From contig CAMVBX010000002.1 in the NCBI GenBank assembly GCA_947165825.1, forward strand, positions 1 to 42,556: DNA of 42,556 nucleotides. The letters are read 5' to 3'. Every line of letters begins with the position of its first letter. Positions within the stretch are counted from its first letter, which is position 1. This document shows, one piece after another, positions 24,280-32,687 of the stretch. The position numbers and the translations under genes were made by a program. The notes under the pieces are model-generated. The model was not told where the DNA came from. It searched no databases and saw only the letters and a list, made by a program, of their open reading frames with translations. Source of the DNA: an uncultured Clostridia bacterium. Lineage in GTDB: Bacteria > Bacillota > Clostridia > Oscillospirales > Oscillospiraceae.

Positions 24280-25131
24280 TTACTGTGTATCGCTGGTATA
24301 GAAGGTATGTCTCCCCAGGGTAGTCACGTAGGTGCAGTTCCGGCGGAACCAGCCGTTATCCGCAATGGAGGCGTTCACGAAATACAGGCTGTCCTCCACC
24401 GTGCTGACGCCCTCCATGGCGATCTTGGCGGCAACCACCGCCAGGGCGCTGGGCTCCTGGTAGATGGTCCCGGTGGCGGCGGGGGTGAACTGGGTCCCGC
24501 AGCGATCATCGAAAACCACGCCGTAGACCGTATTGGGCCAGGCCTTCCGGGCTCTGCGGTTCAGCACCACGTTCCCCACGCCGATCATGCCTTCCAGCTC
24601 CTCGATGCCGGCTTCCGCATAGATAATATGACTGAGCCAGTACAGATCGGTCTCATCATAGAAATAATCCGCGCACAGGATGGGGGAATAGTCCCCTTCC
24701 ACCCGTACCTCCCCGGCACTCTCATCCCAGATCACTTCCAGGCCGCAGGCCTTGGCCAGCGGACGGATGGGGACCATGAGCCGGTCCTGGTACAGGAAGC
24801 TGGTGCCGAACAGATAAAGGCACCGGTCGTTCGCGGTAAGATACCGGGCGCCCTCCGCGACGGTGAGGTACAGATTGGGCGCGGTGACGGTAGCTCTGTG
24901 CTTTTTCTCGTTCCAGGTAATGCTGTATTCCACGTCCAGGGAATCCATAAAGCTGCGCAGCGGAACATAGGTCACGCTGTCCTGCAGGACGGCTCCGGGA
25001 TCTTCATTGACATGCACGCCTCTGATGAACAGCCGGGTCTCCGGATCCTGCGCAGAAACCGGGATCAGCAGCAGAGAAACCACCAGAACGGCGGAGATTA
25101 CACGGAGCAAAAGAGATCCTAAGCGTTTCAA
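24280..25131 (-). CDS. SleB-type cell-wall hydrolase with copper-amine-oxidase-like N domain
   Basis: 283 aa with a signal peptide (1-27, PVSA-Q). Residues about 35-147 are a copper-amine-oxidase N-terminal-like domain, a wall-associated beta fold common in Clostridia (VTYVPLRSFMDSLDVEY, MVPIRPLAKACG). Residues about 160-283 are a hydrolase_2/SleB domain: HIIYAEAGIEELEGMIGVGN with the likely catalytic Glu, and GNVVLNRRA. SleB-like enzymes are lytic transglycosylases that cut cortex or wall glycan, so a role in spore germination or wall turnover is likely. A strong promoter lies just upstream. Confidence 0.88.
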   Translation of the reverse strand: MKRLGSLLLRVISAVLVVSLLLIPVSAQDPETRLFIRGVHVNEDPGAVLQDSVTYVPLRSFMDSLDVEYSITWNEKKHRATVTAPNLYLTVAEGARYLTANDRCLYLFGTSFLYQDRLMVPIRPLAKACGLEVIWDESAGEVRVEGDYSPILCADYFYDETDLYWLSHIIYAEAGIEELEGMIGVGNVVLNRRARKAWPNTVYGVVFDDRCGTQFTPAATGTIYQEPSALAVVAAKIAMEGVSTVEDSLYFVNASIADNGWFRRNCTYVTTLGRHTFYTSDTQ

Positions 25132-25184
25132 AACGCCACACCTGCCTTGTTTTGTCGAATTTTGTCGGAGTGTAAGGCTCGCAC

Positions 25185-25213
25185 ATCATACACCGCCCTG
25201 TTTCTTTTGTCAA
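25185..25213 (-). promoter_or_regulatory. Promoter of the SleB-type hydrolase
   Basis: On the minus strand TTGACA (25208-25213), 17-bp spacer, TATGAT (25185-25190). Between this and the start codon are two copies of CGACAAAA (minus strand) 11 bp apart, a possible operator. Confidence 0.75.
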
Positions 25214-25299
25214 CAATTTGTTTCTTTTTGGCGGTTTCGGTAACGATTTCGTCACCCGTTTGACGGATTTTTTGTTCCCGTTTGCCTCTTTTTCTCTGC

Positions 25300-25328
25300 T
25301 TGCGGGGGCGGCGGCCGGAAGGTATAAT
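25300..25328 (+). promoter_or_regulatory. Promoter of the DUF3810 gene
   Basis: TTGCGG (25300-25305), 17-bp GC-rich spacer, TATAAT (25323-25328). AGGAGG and the ATG at 25352 follow closely. Confidence 0.65.
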
Positions 25329-25351
25329 GGGGAAAACAGGAGGTAGCAGCC

Positions 25352-26437
25352 ATGGCAAGCCTGAAGAAGCGGTACGTCTATCTCATAGCTATGCTTGTCC
25401 TCATCGGCATATTCCACGCCTGCGCCGGCGTGCGCCCGATGATGAATGCCATTGCCGGCGGCACTCTGGTCCTGCGGCAGGGCCTGGGAAGGGCCGCGGC
25501 GGTTTTCCCCTTTTCCCTGGCGGAGGCCTTGTGCTGCCTGGGGATCCTCATCCTCATCGCCTGGCTGGCGTGGACGATTGCAAGCGTCTGCCGCGGCCGG
25601 TCCGGGCGGCTGCGCGTCCTCTGGCGACGGGTCTCCCTGCTTCTGGCGGTACTCCTCACCCTGTACCTTCTTCTCTGTCTCTTCCTGGGAGCCTCCTACC
25701 GGGCGGAGGGCTTCCGGGAGAAAAGCGGTCTCTGGGGCCGTCCCACGGATATCGACAGCCTTTACGACGCCACAGCCCGTTTTGCGGAGGGACTTCGGGA
25801 AACGGCGGAGCTGGTGCCCCGGGACGGGGAGGGTCGGTTCGCCGCCTCCCTGGACGACGTATTCTCCCGTTCCCCGGAGATCTACCGGGGCGCGGAGGCC
25901 ATCTTCCCCTTTCTGAAGCTGGAGGACCGGCCGCCCAAACGGGCCTTTTTCTCCCGTCTCATGAGCCGCTTCAACTACACGGGCTTCTATTTCCCCTTTA
26001 CCGGGGAGGCCAATATCAATATCGATCCGCCGCCCTGTCTCATTCCCGCCACCATCGCCCATGAGATGGCCCATCAGCGGGGCGTAGCCTCGGAGCAGGA
26101 GGCCAACTTCGTGGCGGTTCTGGCCTGCCTGGAAAGCAGCGACCCCCTGTACGTCTACTCCGGCTGGCTTTTCGGCTACGTCCATCTCTGCAACGCCCTG
26201 TACAAGGCGGACGCGGACCGGTACTTTGCGCTGGCCGCCGCCCTCCCCGATCCCGTCAAGGCGGATCTGTGGGCCAACAACGAATACTGGGCGCGGTTCG
26301 AGACCAAGGCCGCCGAAGTTTCGGAAAAGGTTTACGATACCATGCTCAAGAGCTACGGCCAGGAGCTGGGGGTCAGGAGCTACGGCGCCGTGGTGGACCT
26401 GCTCATCGCCTGGTACCAGGCGGGGATGCTGGATTGA
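25352..26437 (+). CDS. DUF3810 membrane metalloprotease-like protein
   Basis: 361 aa. Three hydrophobic segments (about 8-25, 55-78 and 93-114) precede an extracytoplasmic or membrane-apposed domain. That domain contains a zincin motif HEMAH at 237-241, followed by QRGVASEQEANF, where Glu250 is the likely third zinc ligand. This is the DUF3810 layout. A peptidase function is inferred from the motif; no substrate is known. AGGAGG precedes the ATG, and an imperfect terminator lies at 26505. Confidence 0.85.
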   Translation: MASLKKRYVYLIAMLVLIGIFHACAGVRPMMNAIAGGTLVLRQGLGRAAAVFPFSLAEALCCLGILILIAWLAWTIASVCRGRSGRLRVLWRRVSLLLAVLLTLYLLLCLFLGASYRAEGFREKSGLWGRPTDIDSLYDATARFAEGLRETAELVPRDGEGRFAASLDDVFSRSPEIYRGAEAIFPFLKLEDRPPKRAFFSRLMSRFNYTGFYFPFTGEANINIDPPPCLIPATIAHEMAHQRGVASEQEANFVAVLACLESSDPLYVYSGWLFGYVHLCNALYKADADRYFALAAALPDPVKADLWANNEYWARFETKAAEVSEKVYDTMLKSYGQELGVRSYGAVVDLLIAWYQAGMLD

Positions 26438-26504
26438 TTCCGCTTGAAGCCGCTTCGCCGGAATATTGTCTCCGTCCCAAAGAACAGGGGTCAAGGATCA
26501 AAGC

Positions 26505-26542
26505 GAGGGAAAATCCGGGCGGGGATATTCCCTCTTGCTGTT
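26505..26542 (+). terminator. Terminator of the DUF3810 gene
   Basis: A 12-bp stem with one mismatch (26505-26516 with 26523-26534) is followed by TTGCTGTTT. It lies 67 bp past the stop codon. Confidence 0.6.
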
Positions 26543-26610
26543 TATCCAGATGCGAAAAGCGTGTAAATCGAAACAAATCGGGATTATCGGAGGTATCCAC
26601 ATGCGAAAAG
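26543..26610 (+). repeat. In-frame direct repeat around the start of the 61-aa gene
   Basis: TATCCAGATGCGAAAAG (26543-26559) and TATCCACATGCGAAAAG (26594-26610) match at 16 of 17 bases and are 51 bp, or 17 codons, apart. Both contain an in-frame ATG. Only the second has a ribosome site (GGAGG at 26589-26593). Confidence 0.55.
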
Positions 26611-26786
26611 TCATAAATTACGGTTCTGTCGCTGCGTCGGTGATCGGAATCATAGCCGTTATCCTTGCCGGCATCAAGCTGTCGGGAAATCACTACAATG
26701 TAGTATGCGAAGGAATAATCGCCGGAATTTGCCTGGTTGTTTTGTTCATCAGCGCAGTCATGCGGATTGCCAAACAGGATAAATAG
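26601..26786 (+). CDS. Small two-helix membrane protein
   Basis: 61 aa, ATG preceded by GGAGG at 7 bases. Two hydrophobic helices (about 8-23 and 34-53) are joined by a short polar loop (SGNHYNVVCE) with a charged tail (RIAKQDK). I recognise no family. Base composition is clearly less GC-rich than the neighbours, suggesting acquired DNA. Confidence 0.6.
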   Translation: MRKVINYGSVAASVIGIIAVILAGIKLSGNHYNVVCEGIIAGICLVVLFISAVMRIAKQDK

Positions 26787-26880
26787 GCTAATTCCCGTTT
26801 GTCGGATCGACGGCAGCATTTGTGTTTCATACAAATCGCCTTCTATCCGGGTCAGAAACGGAATAAAGGGAGATCATTGC

Positions 26881-27141
26881 ATGACAAATGTTTTGCTCAG
26901 CGCAGATGGGGATATCAGCGTCTATTCCGTGCCCGATGCAGCGGCGAGGGACCTGGAGAAACTCTGCCTGGCGTTTGCGCGGGAGACTGGCGGCGTCTTC
27001 GACGAGACGGACTTCATCCGGTGGCTGAACACGGAACGGTATCCCTCCGTGCAGTCCGTATTCGTGGAGAATATCGGCAGCTGTTGGAGCCCGGAGGACC
27101 GCCCGCCCCGATACCGGGACTGCAAACGGGATAATTTCTGA
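26881..27141 (+). CDS. Small unknown acidic protein
   Basis: 86 aa from an ATG preceded by GGGAG. It is soluble and rich in acidic residues (LLSADGDISVYSVPD, FDETDFIRWLNTERYPS), with two Cys near the end. I recognise no family. It lies 94 bp after the two-helix membrane protein, with no promoter seen in the gap, so the two may be co-transcribed. Confidence 0.6.
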   Translation: MTNVLLSADGDISVYSVPDAAARDLEKLCLAFARETGGVFDETDFIRWLNTERYPSVQSVFVENIGSCWSPEDRPPRYRDCKRDNF

Positions 27142-27212
27142 TGGCTGCCGCCGCCGGAGGTAATCCCCGGCGGGGAGGCGCCCCCCGGAAGGGAGGCGCG
27201 CTCATCAACAAC

Positions 27213-27245
27213 AAAAAGGCCGCTGCGCGGGATCGCGCAGCGGCC
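27213..27245 (-). terminator. Terminator of the SAM-cycle operon
   Basis: On the minus strand a perfect 11-bp stem (27235-27245 with 27218-27228), 6-nt loop, is followed by TTTTTGTTGTTG. This is a textbook intrinsic terminator 45 bp after the mtaD stop. Confidence 0.9.
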
Positions 27246-27289
27246 CAAGTTGATTTATCCGCTATTCTTTCTTCCGTCTTCTGTAGGCG

Positions 27290-28570
27290 TTACAGCAGCC
27301 CCAGCCGTTTGCAGGTCCTGTCCACCTCGTACTGCACCCGCTCCCGGTCGATGGTGAGGAATTCCCGCTCTTTCATGAGGAACCGGCCCTCCACCATGAC
27401 GCTCTCCACCTCGCTGCCGTTGGCCGCGTAGGCCAGGGCGGAGAGGATATCGTTCCAGGGACGCAGATTCACCCGGTCCAGGTTCAGCACCGCCAGGTCC
27501 GCCTTCCAGCCGGCTTCGATCCGGCCCAGCTTCTCCCAGCCCAGAGCCCTGGCCCCGTTCTCCGTGGCCATGCGCAGGCCCTGGGACGCGGGCAGTTCCG
27601 TGGGATCCCCCCGCAGCCCCTTATGCAGCAGGGTCACCAGGTTCAGCTCCCGGAACAGGTTCAGGGCGTTGTTGCTGGCGGCGCCGTCCGTCCCCAGGGC
27701 CACGTTCACCCCGGCCCGGAGCAGATCCGGCACCGGCGCGACCCCGTTGCCCAGCTTCAGGTTGCTGGCGGGGTTGGTCACCGCCGTGACGCCCCGCTCC
27801 GCCATCAGGCGCATATCGCTCTCACTGACGTACACGCAGTGGGCGGCGACGGTGCCGGGGCGCAGGATCCCCGCCCGGTCGAAATACTCCGCCGGGGTGC
27901 AGCCGTACTTCTCCCGGATGCCCTCCTGCTCGCTGACGCTCTCGGACAGATGCAGGTGCAGGGGAAGACGCCGTTCCTCCGCCAGGTCCGCGATCTCCCG
28001 CAGATAGCCGGGATCACAGGTATAGGGGGCATGGGGGCCAAGGAAGAAACGGATCCGATCCGTATTTCCCTTCCAGCCGTCCATCTCCCCCAGGGCTTCC
28101 CGGATGCGGCGTTTCCCCCCTTCGGGATCGCCTTCCCCGCCGGTGAGGCCCCGGCTCAGCGCCGTCCGGAAGCCGCTTTCCTCCGCCGCCCGCAGGGCGG
28201 TTTCGGTAAACACGTACATATCCAGGCAGGCGGTGGTGCCGGAAGCAATCATCTCCAGATAGCCCAGGAGGGTCGCCCAGTAGCAATCCTCCCGGGTCAT
28301 TTTGCTTTCCAGCGGATCGATATGACCGAAAAGCCAATCTGTGAAGCTCAGATCATCCGCGCATCCCCGGAACATGGTCATATACACATGGGTATGGGCG
28401 TTCACCAGGCCGGGGATCAGGAGCCTGTCCTTCCCCTCCACCACCGTATCCGCCCGAAAATCCGCCGGAACCTGTCCCACAGCGAGGATCTCCCCGCCGG
28501 AAACGCAGACGTTGGTCTCTCTTACGCCCTCCGGCAGCAAGGCCCGGATATTCCGGAAAAGCGTATTCAC
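27290..28570 (-). CDS. mtaD: 5-methylthioadenosine/S-adenosylhomocysteine deaminase
   Basis: 426 aa from a GTG whose bases overlap the metK stop (GTGA). The long in-frame extension upstream is antisense-type sequence inside metK and is rejected. It is an amidohydrolase with the metal motif HTH at 59-61, [15 protein letters not shown] after it, HLHLSE, HCVYV in the middle and GTDGAASN near 300. It deaminates MTA or SAH (adenosine to inosine form) and so removes SAM by-products. It is the third gene of the riboswitch-controlled operon. AhcY and this enzyme both act on SAH, so MTA or 5'-deoxyadenosine may be the main in vivo substrate. Confidence 0.88.
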   Translation of the reverse strand: MNTLFRNIRALLPEGVRETNVCVSGGEILAVGQVPADFRADTVVEGKDRLLIPGLVNAHTHVYMTMFRGCADDLSFTDWLFGHIDPLESKMTREDCYWATLLGYLEMIASGTTACLDMYVFTETALRAAEESGFRTALSRGLTGGEGDPEGGKRRIREALGEMDGWKGNTDRIRFFLGPHAPYTCDPGYLREIADLAEERRLPLHLHLSESVSEQEGIREKYGCTPAEYFDRAGILRPGTVAAHCVYVSESDMRLMAERGVTAVTNPASNLKLGNGVAPVPDLLRAGVNVALGTDGAASNNALNLFRELNLVTLLHKGLRGDPTELPASQGLRMATENGARALGWEKLGRIEAGWKADLAVLNLDRVNLRPWNDILSALAYAANGSEVESVMVEGRFLMKEREFLTIDRERVQYEVDRTCKRLGLL

Positions 28571-29751
28571 CGGCCCAGGGCCTCCCTCAGGGCGTCCACC
28601 CGATTGGTGCGCTCCCAGGGCGTATCCAGATCCGTACGGCCCATATGACCGTAGGCCGCCAGCTTCCGGTAGATGGGCTTCTGAAGATCCAGGCTGCGGA
28701 TGATGGCGGTGGGCCGCAGGTCGAAGACCTTGCGGATGGCCTTCTCCAGCTCCCCGTCGTCCGCCTTGCCGGTGCCGAAGGTATCCACCAGCACGCTCAC
28801 GGGCTGAGCCACCCCGATGGCATAGGCCAGCTCCACCTGGCACTTTTCCGCCAGGCCGGCGGCCACCACGTTCTTCGCCACCCAACGGGCCGCATAGGCC
28901 GCGCTCCGGTCCACCTTGGTGGGATCCTTGCCGGAGAAGGCTCCGCCGCCATGGGGGGCATAGCCGCCGTAGGTGTCCACGATGATCTTCCGGCCGGTGA
29001 GGCCGCTGTCCCCATGGGGGCCGCCGATGACGAAGCGGCCGGTGGGGTTGACATAATACTTCGTGTTCCCGTCCAGCAGTTCGGCGGGCACCACGGGCTC
29101 CACCACGTGTTTGATCATATCCTGCCGGATGGTATCCAGCTCCACATCGGGATCATGCTGGGTGGAGATGACGATGGTATCCACCCGGGAGGGCTTCCCA
29201 TCCTCGCCGTACTCCACGGTCACCTGGGTCTTTCCGTCCGGCCGGAGGTAAGACAGGGTCCCGTCCTTCCGCACCTTGGTCAGGCGCAGGGCCAGCTTAT
29301 GGGCCAGGGAAATGGGCAGGGGCATTAGCTCCGGGGTCTCGGTGCAGGCATAGCCGAACATCATGCCCTGGTCGCCGGCGCCGTTCATCAGCTCGTCCGT
29401 ATCCTCGCTCCGGATCTCCAGGGCCTTGTCCACGCCCATGGCGATATCCGCGCTCTGCTCATGGATGCTGGTGAGAACGGCGCAGGTATCCGCGTCGAAA
29501 CCGTAGGCGGGATCCGTGTAGCCGATCTCCCGCACCACTTCCCGGGCCACCTTGCCGATATCCACGTAGCAGCGGGTGGTGATCTCCCCCATGATATAGA
29601 TGATGCCCGTGGTGGCGGTGCATTCGCAGGCCACGCGGCCGGTGGGATCCTGGGCCAGGATGGCATCCAGAACGGCATCGGAAATCTGGTCGCAGAGCTT
29701 ATCGGGATGGCCTTCCGTTACGGATTCCGAAGTAAACAGTCTTTTGCTCAT
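28567..29751 (-). CDS. metK: S-adenosylmethionine synthetase
   Basis: 394 aa, the standard length. It makes SAM from methionine and ATP. Family motifs seen are TEGHPDK near the N-terminus, [12 protein letters not shown] near 117-128 and [16 protein letters not shown] near 256. The start at 29751 is chosen because AGAGAGG lies eight bases upstream; an earlier ATG at 29769 overlaps the ahcY stop by one base and is a weaker alternative. It is co-transcribed with ahcY and mtaD under the S-box. Confidence 0.96.
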   Translation of the reverse strand: MSKRLFTSESVTEGHPDKLCDQISDAVLDAILAQDPTGRVACECTATTGIIYIMGEITTRCYVDIGKVAREVVREIGYTDPAYGFDADTCAVLTSIHEQSADIAMGVDKALEIRSEDTDELMNGAGDQGMMFGYACTETPELMPLPISLAHKLALRLTKVRKDGTLSYLRPDGKTQVTVEYGEDGKPSRVDTIVISTQHDPDVELDTIRQDMIKHVVEPVVPAELLDGNTKYYVNPTGRFVIGGPHGDSGLTGRKIIVDTYGGYAPHGGGAFSGKDPTKVDRSAAYAARWVAKNVVAAGLAEKCQVELAYAIGVAQPVSVLVDTFGTGKADDGELEKAIRKVFDLRPTAIIRSLDLQKPIYRKLAAYGHMGRTDLDTPWERTNRVDALREALGR

Positions 29752-29768
29752 GTTTTTTCCTCTCTCCA

Positions 29769-31010
29769 TCAAACCTGCCAGCTATGGAGGTATCGATCCT
29801 GTTCCGGGGTGAGGGTATCGATGCTGAGGCCCATGGCCGCCAGCTTCACCCGCCCGATCTCCTCATCGATCTCCTCCGGCACGGCATATAGTTTTTTCTC
29901 CAGATTTTTCTGTTTGACGATCCACTCCGCGGTGAGGGCCTGGACGGCGAAGGACATATCCATGATCTCCGCCGGGTGACCGTTACCGCAGGCCAGGTTC
30001 ACCAGCCGCCCCTCTCCCAGCACGTTCAGCACGCGGCCGTCCGGCAGGGTGTAGCCCTGGATATTCTCCCGGCGCTCCTCAATCTTCACCGCCATGGCCC
30101 GCAGGCCCGCCACGTCCACCTCCACGTCAAAATGCCCCGCATTGCAGAGGATGGCGTTGTTCTTCATCCGGGCGAAATGAGCCGGAGTGATCACGTCCCG
30201 GCAGCCGGTAACGGTGATGAAAACGTCCCCCAGGGCTGCCGCCTGCTCCATGGGCATGACCCGGAAGCCCTGCATGGTGGCGTCCAGCGCTTTGAAGGGA
30301 TCCACCTCCGTCACGATCACGTCCGCTCCCAGGCCTGCGGCCCGCATGGCCACACCCTTTCCGCACCATCCGTAACCCGCCACCACCACGGTCTTGCCCG
30401 CTACGATAAGGTTGGTGGTATGCAGGATGCCGTCCCACACGGATTGCCCGGTACCGTACTTATTATCATAGTAGTGCTTGGCCTTGGCGTCGTTCACCGC
30501 CACCATGGGACAGGGCAGGCAGCCCTCCCGCTCCCGGGCCTTCAGCCGCAGGATGCCGGTGGTGGTCTCCTCGCAGCCGCCCAGGAGGCAGTCCCCGTAT
30601 TCCGCGCATTCCCCGCCGATGAGGTTCACCAGGTCTCCCCCATCGTCAATGAGGATATGGGGATGACATTTCAGGGTTTCCCGCAGGAGACGGTCATACC
30701 CCTCCGCATCCACCCCGTGGATGCCGAAGGTTTCCACCCCCAGAGAAGCGATCCCCGCCGCCACGTCATCCTGAGTGGACAGGGGGTTGGAGCCGGTCAG
30801 GTACACCTCCCCGCCGCCGCGCTGCAGCACCAGGGCCAGATTCGCGGTTTTGGCCTCCAGATGCACGGAAACGGCGATGCGCTTCCCCGCAAAGGGCTTC
30901 TCCCGTTCAAAACGGGCTTCGATCCCCGAAAGAGCGGGCATAAAATCCCGCACCCAGCGGATCTTCAGCCGCCCTGCCTCAGCCAGGGCAGGATCCTTGA
31001 TGATGCTCAT
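29769..31010 (-). CDS. ahcY: Adenosylhomocysteinase
   Basis: 413 aa from the ATG preceded by GGGAGGG; upstream in-frame codons belong to the riboswitch terminator. It hydrolyses SAH to homocysteine and adenosine. The NAD-binding site [14 protein letters not shown] (GxGxxGxG), [10 protein letters not shown] near 50, the GCEETTTGI segment near 180 and [10 protein letters not shown] are family hallmarks. It is the short form seen in many archaea and anaerobes. First gene of the SAM-cycle operon. Confidence 0.95.
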   Translation of the reverse strand: MSIIKDPALAEAGRLKIRWVRDFMPALSGIEARFEREKPFAGKRIAVSVHLEAKTANLALVLQRGGGEVYLTGSNPLSTQDDVAAGIASLGVETFGIHGVDAEGYDRLLRETLKCHPHILIDDGGDLVNLIGGECAEYGDCLLGGCEETTTGILRLKAREREGCLPCPMVAVNDAKAKHYYDNKYGTGQSVWDGILHTTNLIVAGKTVVVAGYGWCGKGVAMRAAGLGADVIVTEVDPFKALDATMQGFRVMPMEQAAALGDVFITVTGCRDVITPAHFARMKNNAILCNAGHFDVEVDVAGLRAMAVKIEERRENIQGYTLPDGRVLNVLGEGRLVNLACGNGHPAEIMDMSFAVQALTAEWIVKQKNLEKKLYAVPEEIDEEIGRVKLAAMGLSIDTLTPEQDRYLHSWQV

Positions 31011-31030
31011 GATTCCCTCCCTTCCGAATG

Positions 31031-31060
31031 AAAAAGCGCTCCGTCTCACCGACGGAGCGC
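31031..31060 (-). terminator. Riboswitch-controlled terminator
   Basis: On the minus strand a perfect 10-bp stem (31051-31060 with 31036-31045), loop GGTGA, then TTTTT (31035-31031). It lies 20 nt past the aptamer and 21 nt before the ahcY ATG: the expression platform of the SAM-I switch. Confidence 0.9.
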
Positions 31061-31079
31061 GCTTCAGCCGTATCAGTAC

Positions 31080-31185
31080 CTTATCTCTCGTTACGTCCGT
31101 CGGATTTGGCACCTTGCAGAGGGCGCTGCCCCCATGCAGGTTGTCGTGGCTTCACAGGGCCGATCCCTCCGCCACTCTCGATAAG
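31080..31185 (-). promoter_or_regulatory. SAM-I (S-box) riboswitch
   Basis: On the minus strand the aptamer runs from CTTATCGAGAGTGGC (31185 down) to GAGAGATAAG (31089-31080), which close helix P1. The conserved core is present: AGAGTGGCGGAGGGA, GAAGCCACGACAACC and GGTGCCAAATCC. High SAM should let the terminator at 31031-31060 form and switch off ahcY-metK-mtaD. This follows from the family's known mechanism. Confidence 0.95.
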
Positions 31186-31203
31186 GCTATTCGATTCGCC
31201 CAC

Positions 31204-31233
31204 AGTATACCCGCGGTGCAGAGGGCTTGTCAA
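31204..31233 (-). promoter_or_regulatory. Promoter of the SAM-cycle operon
   Basis: On the minus strand TTGACA (31228-31233), 18-bp spacer, TATACT (31204-31209), about 12 bases before the riboswitch. Its -35 box is 7 bp from the -35 box of the divergent zinc operon, making TGTCAA-N7-TTGACA. Confidence 0.8.
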
Positions 31234-31240
31234 TATGCCC

Positions 31241-31269
31241 TTGACAGTTTTTTTGCGGCGGCATATAAT
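31241..31269 (+). promoter_or_regulatory. Consensus promoter of the zur-znu operon
   Basis: TTGACA (31241-31246), 17-bp spacer, TATAAT (31264-31269): a perfect sigma-70 consensus. A Fur-type box starts 12 bp past the -10, where a bound repressor would block initiation. Confidence 0.88.
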
Positions 31270-31280
31270 GGCTCCGCATT

Positions 31281-31295
31281 TGAAATTGATTTTCA
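31281..31295 (+). promoter_or_regulatory. Fur/Zur-type operator
   Basis: TGAAATTGATTTTCA is a 7-1-7 near-palindrome (6 of 7 positions paired), the form bound by Fur-family dimers. It overlaps the expected start site of the zinc operon. A second AT-rich half-site (TTTTCA) follows. Autoregulation by the first gene is the likely logic. Confidence 0.6.
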
Positions 31296-31331
31296 TTTTC
31301 ATTTTTCTGAGAATCGGAGGGAGCGACGATC

Positions 31332-31736
31332 ATGGCGTACGAGACAAGGCAGGGCAAGCTGCTCCAGGAATACCTGGCCGGCCTGGGCGGCCGGCACGTA
31401 AGCGTGCAGGAGATCGCGGAAAGTCTGCCGGAAAAGGTGGGCATCTCCACCATCTACCGGCAGCTGGAAAAGCTGGAGGCACGGGGCCTGGTCCGGAAAT
31501 ATATCAACGACGGTGAGCCCGCCTGCTACCAGTATGCCGATGACGGCATCCCCGGCTGTCACGGGCATCTCCACCTGAAGTGCGGCGAATGTGGCAGACT
31601 GATCCATCTGGAATGCGAGGAGTTCGACCGCCTGGCAGAGCATCTTTTCCGGGAACACGGCTTCCGCACGGATCCCCTGCGCACCTCCATCATCGGAACC
31701 TGCCGGGACTGTCTGGCCAAGGAGGACCCGGCATGA
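31332..31736 (+). CDS. zur: Fur-family metalloregulator, probably Zur
   Basis: 134 aa. The N-terminal winged helix (VSVQEIAESLPEKVGISTIY, then RQLEKLEARGLVRKY) is followed by the dimerisation domain. It has the structural zinc cysteines C84, C87, C124 and C127 (CGECG, CRDC) and the sensing residues H77, H79 and H81 (CHGHLHLKC). Heading a znuABC operon and carrying a Fur-type box in its own promoter, it is most likely the zinc repressor; Fur or Mn-sensing alternatives are less likely. GGAGGGAG precedes the ATG. Its stop overlaps znuA by ATGA. Confidence 0.85.
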   Translation: MAYETRQGKLLQEYLAGLGGRHVSVQEIAESLPEKVGISTIYRQLEKLEARGLVRKYINDGEPACYQYADDGIPGCHGHLHLKCGECGRLIHLECEEFDRLAEHLFREHGFRTDPLRTSIIGTCRDCLAKEDPA

Positions 31737-32686
31737 AGAGACGGATGCGTTCGCTGTGCGGCCTGGCGCTCCTCCTGGGTCTGCTCCTCCTCTCCGGCTG
31801 CGCCGGAAAAGCCCCGGAAACCGGAAACAGACTCCAGGTCCTGGCCGCAGCCTTTCCGGAATATGACTTTGTCCGGGCGGTTGCCGGGGACCTGGCGGAA
31901 ATCACCCTTCTCCTTCCGCCCGGAGCGGAGGCCCATTCCTATGAGCCCACCCCCCAGGATATCGCCCGCATCGGCTCCTGCCGGGTCTTTGTCTACGGCG
32001 GCGGAGAGAGCGACGTATGGCTGGACCGGATCCTGGACAGCCAGAGCCGGGAGGGGAAGACCATCCTCTCCCTGATGGACTGCTGCGCCCTCCGGGAGGA
32101 GGAGATCCAGGCGCACATGACCGTCCGGGAGGAAGAGGAGGAAGAGGGGGAGGAGCCGGAGTACGACGAGCACGTCTGGACCTCCCCGGTGAACGCCATC
32201 GCCATCACCCAGGCGGTGCGGGACGCCCTGAGCGCGGCGGACCCGGCAAACTCCGCTTCCTATGCCGCCAATGCCGAGGCGTATATCCGGCAGCTGCGGG
32301 AGCTGGACGCCTCCCTCCGGGAGTTGGTGAAGGGCTCCGCCCGGCAGCTGCTGGTTTTCGGGGACCGGTTCCCCTTTCTGTACTTCGTCCGGGAATACGG
32401 GCTGCGCTACGCCGCCGCCTTTCCCGGCTGCTCCAGCGGCACCGACGTGAATCCCGCCACCGTTGCCCACCTCATCGACCTGGTCCGGTCGGAGGGGATC
32501 CCCGTGGTCTTCCGCTGCGACCTCAGCGCCGGGAAAATCGCGGATACCATCGCGGAAGCCACCGGAGCCAGGGTCCTCACCCTCTGGTCCGGCCACACCG
32601 TCTCCCGGGACGCCTTCAAGGCCGGGGAGACCTATCTGACCCTCTGGGCCAAAAACCTGGAGGCGCTGAAGGAGGCGCTGTACTGA
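31733..32686 (+). CDS. znuA: Zinc ABC transporter substrate-binding lipoprotein
   Basis: 317 aa. Lipobox LLLSGC gives lipidated Cys23. It is a cluster A-I (ZnuA/AdcA/TroA) solute-binding fold with metal ligands H68 (AEAHSYEPTP) and H147 (YDEHVW). At the third ligand position, where family members have His (usually HxAF-Y), this protein has Asp211 (FGDRFPFLYF). The charged loop before H147, His-rich in classical ZnuA, is here acidic (129-146, about 12 Glu/Asp and no His) apart from H128. It delivers zinc, or possibly manganese, to ZnuB/ZnuC. AAGGAGG precedes the ATG. Confidence 0.88.
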   Translation: MKRRMRSLCGLALLLGLLLLSGCAGKAPETGNRLQVLAAAFPEYDFVRAVAGDLAEITLLLPPGAEAHSYEPTPQDIARIGSCRVFVYGGGESDVWLDRILDSQSREGKTILSLMDCCALREEEIQAHMTVREEEEEEGEEPEYDEHVWTSPVNAIAITQAVRDALSAADPANSASYAANAEAYIRQLRELDASLRELVKGSARQLLVFGDRFPFLYFVREYGLRYAAAFPGCSSGTDVNPATVAHLIDLVRSEGIPVVFRCDLSAGKIADTIAEATGARVLTLWSGHTVSRDAFKAGETYLTLWAKNLEALKEALY

Positions 32687-32687
32687 T

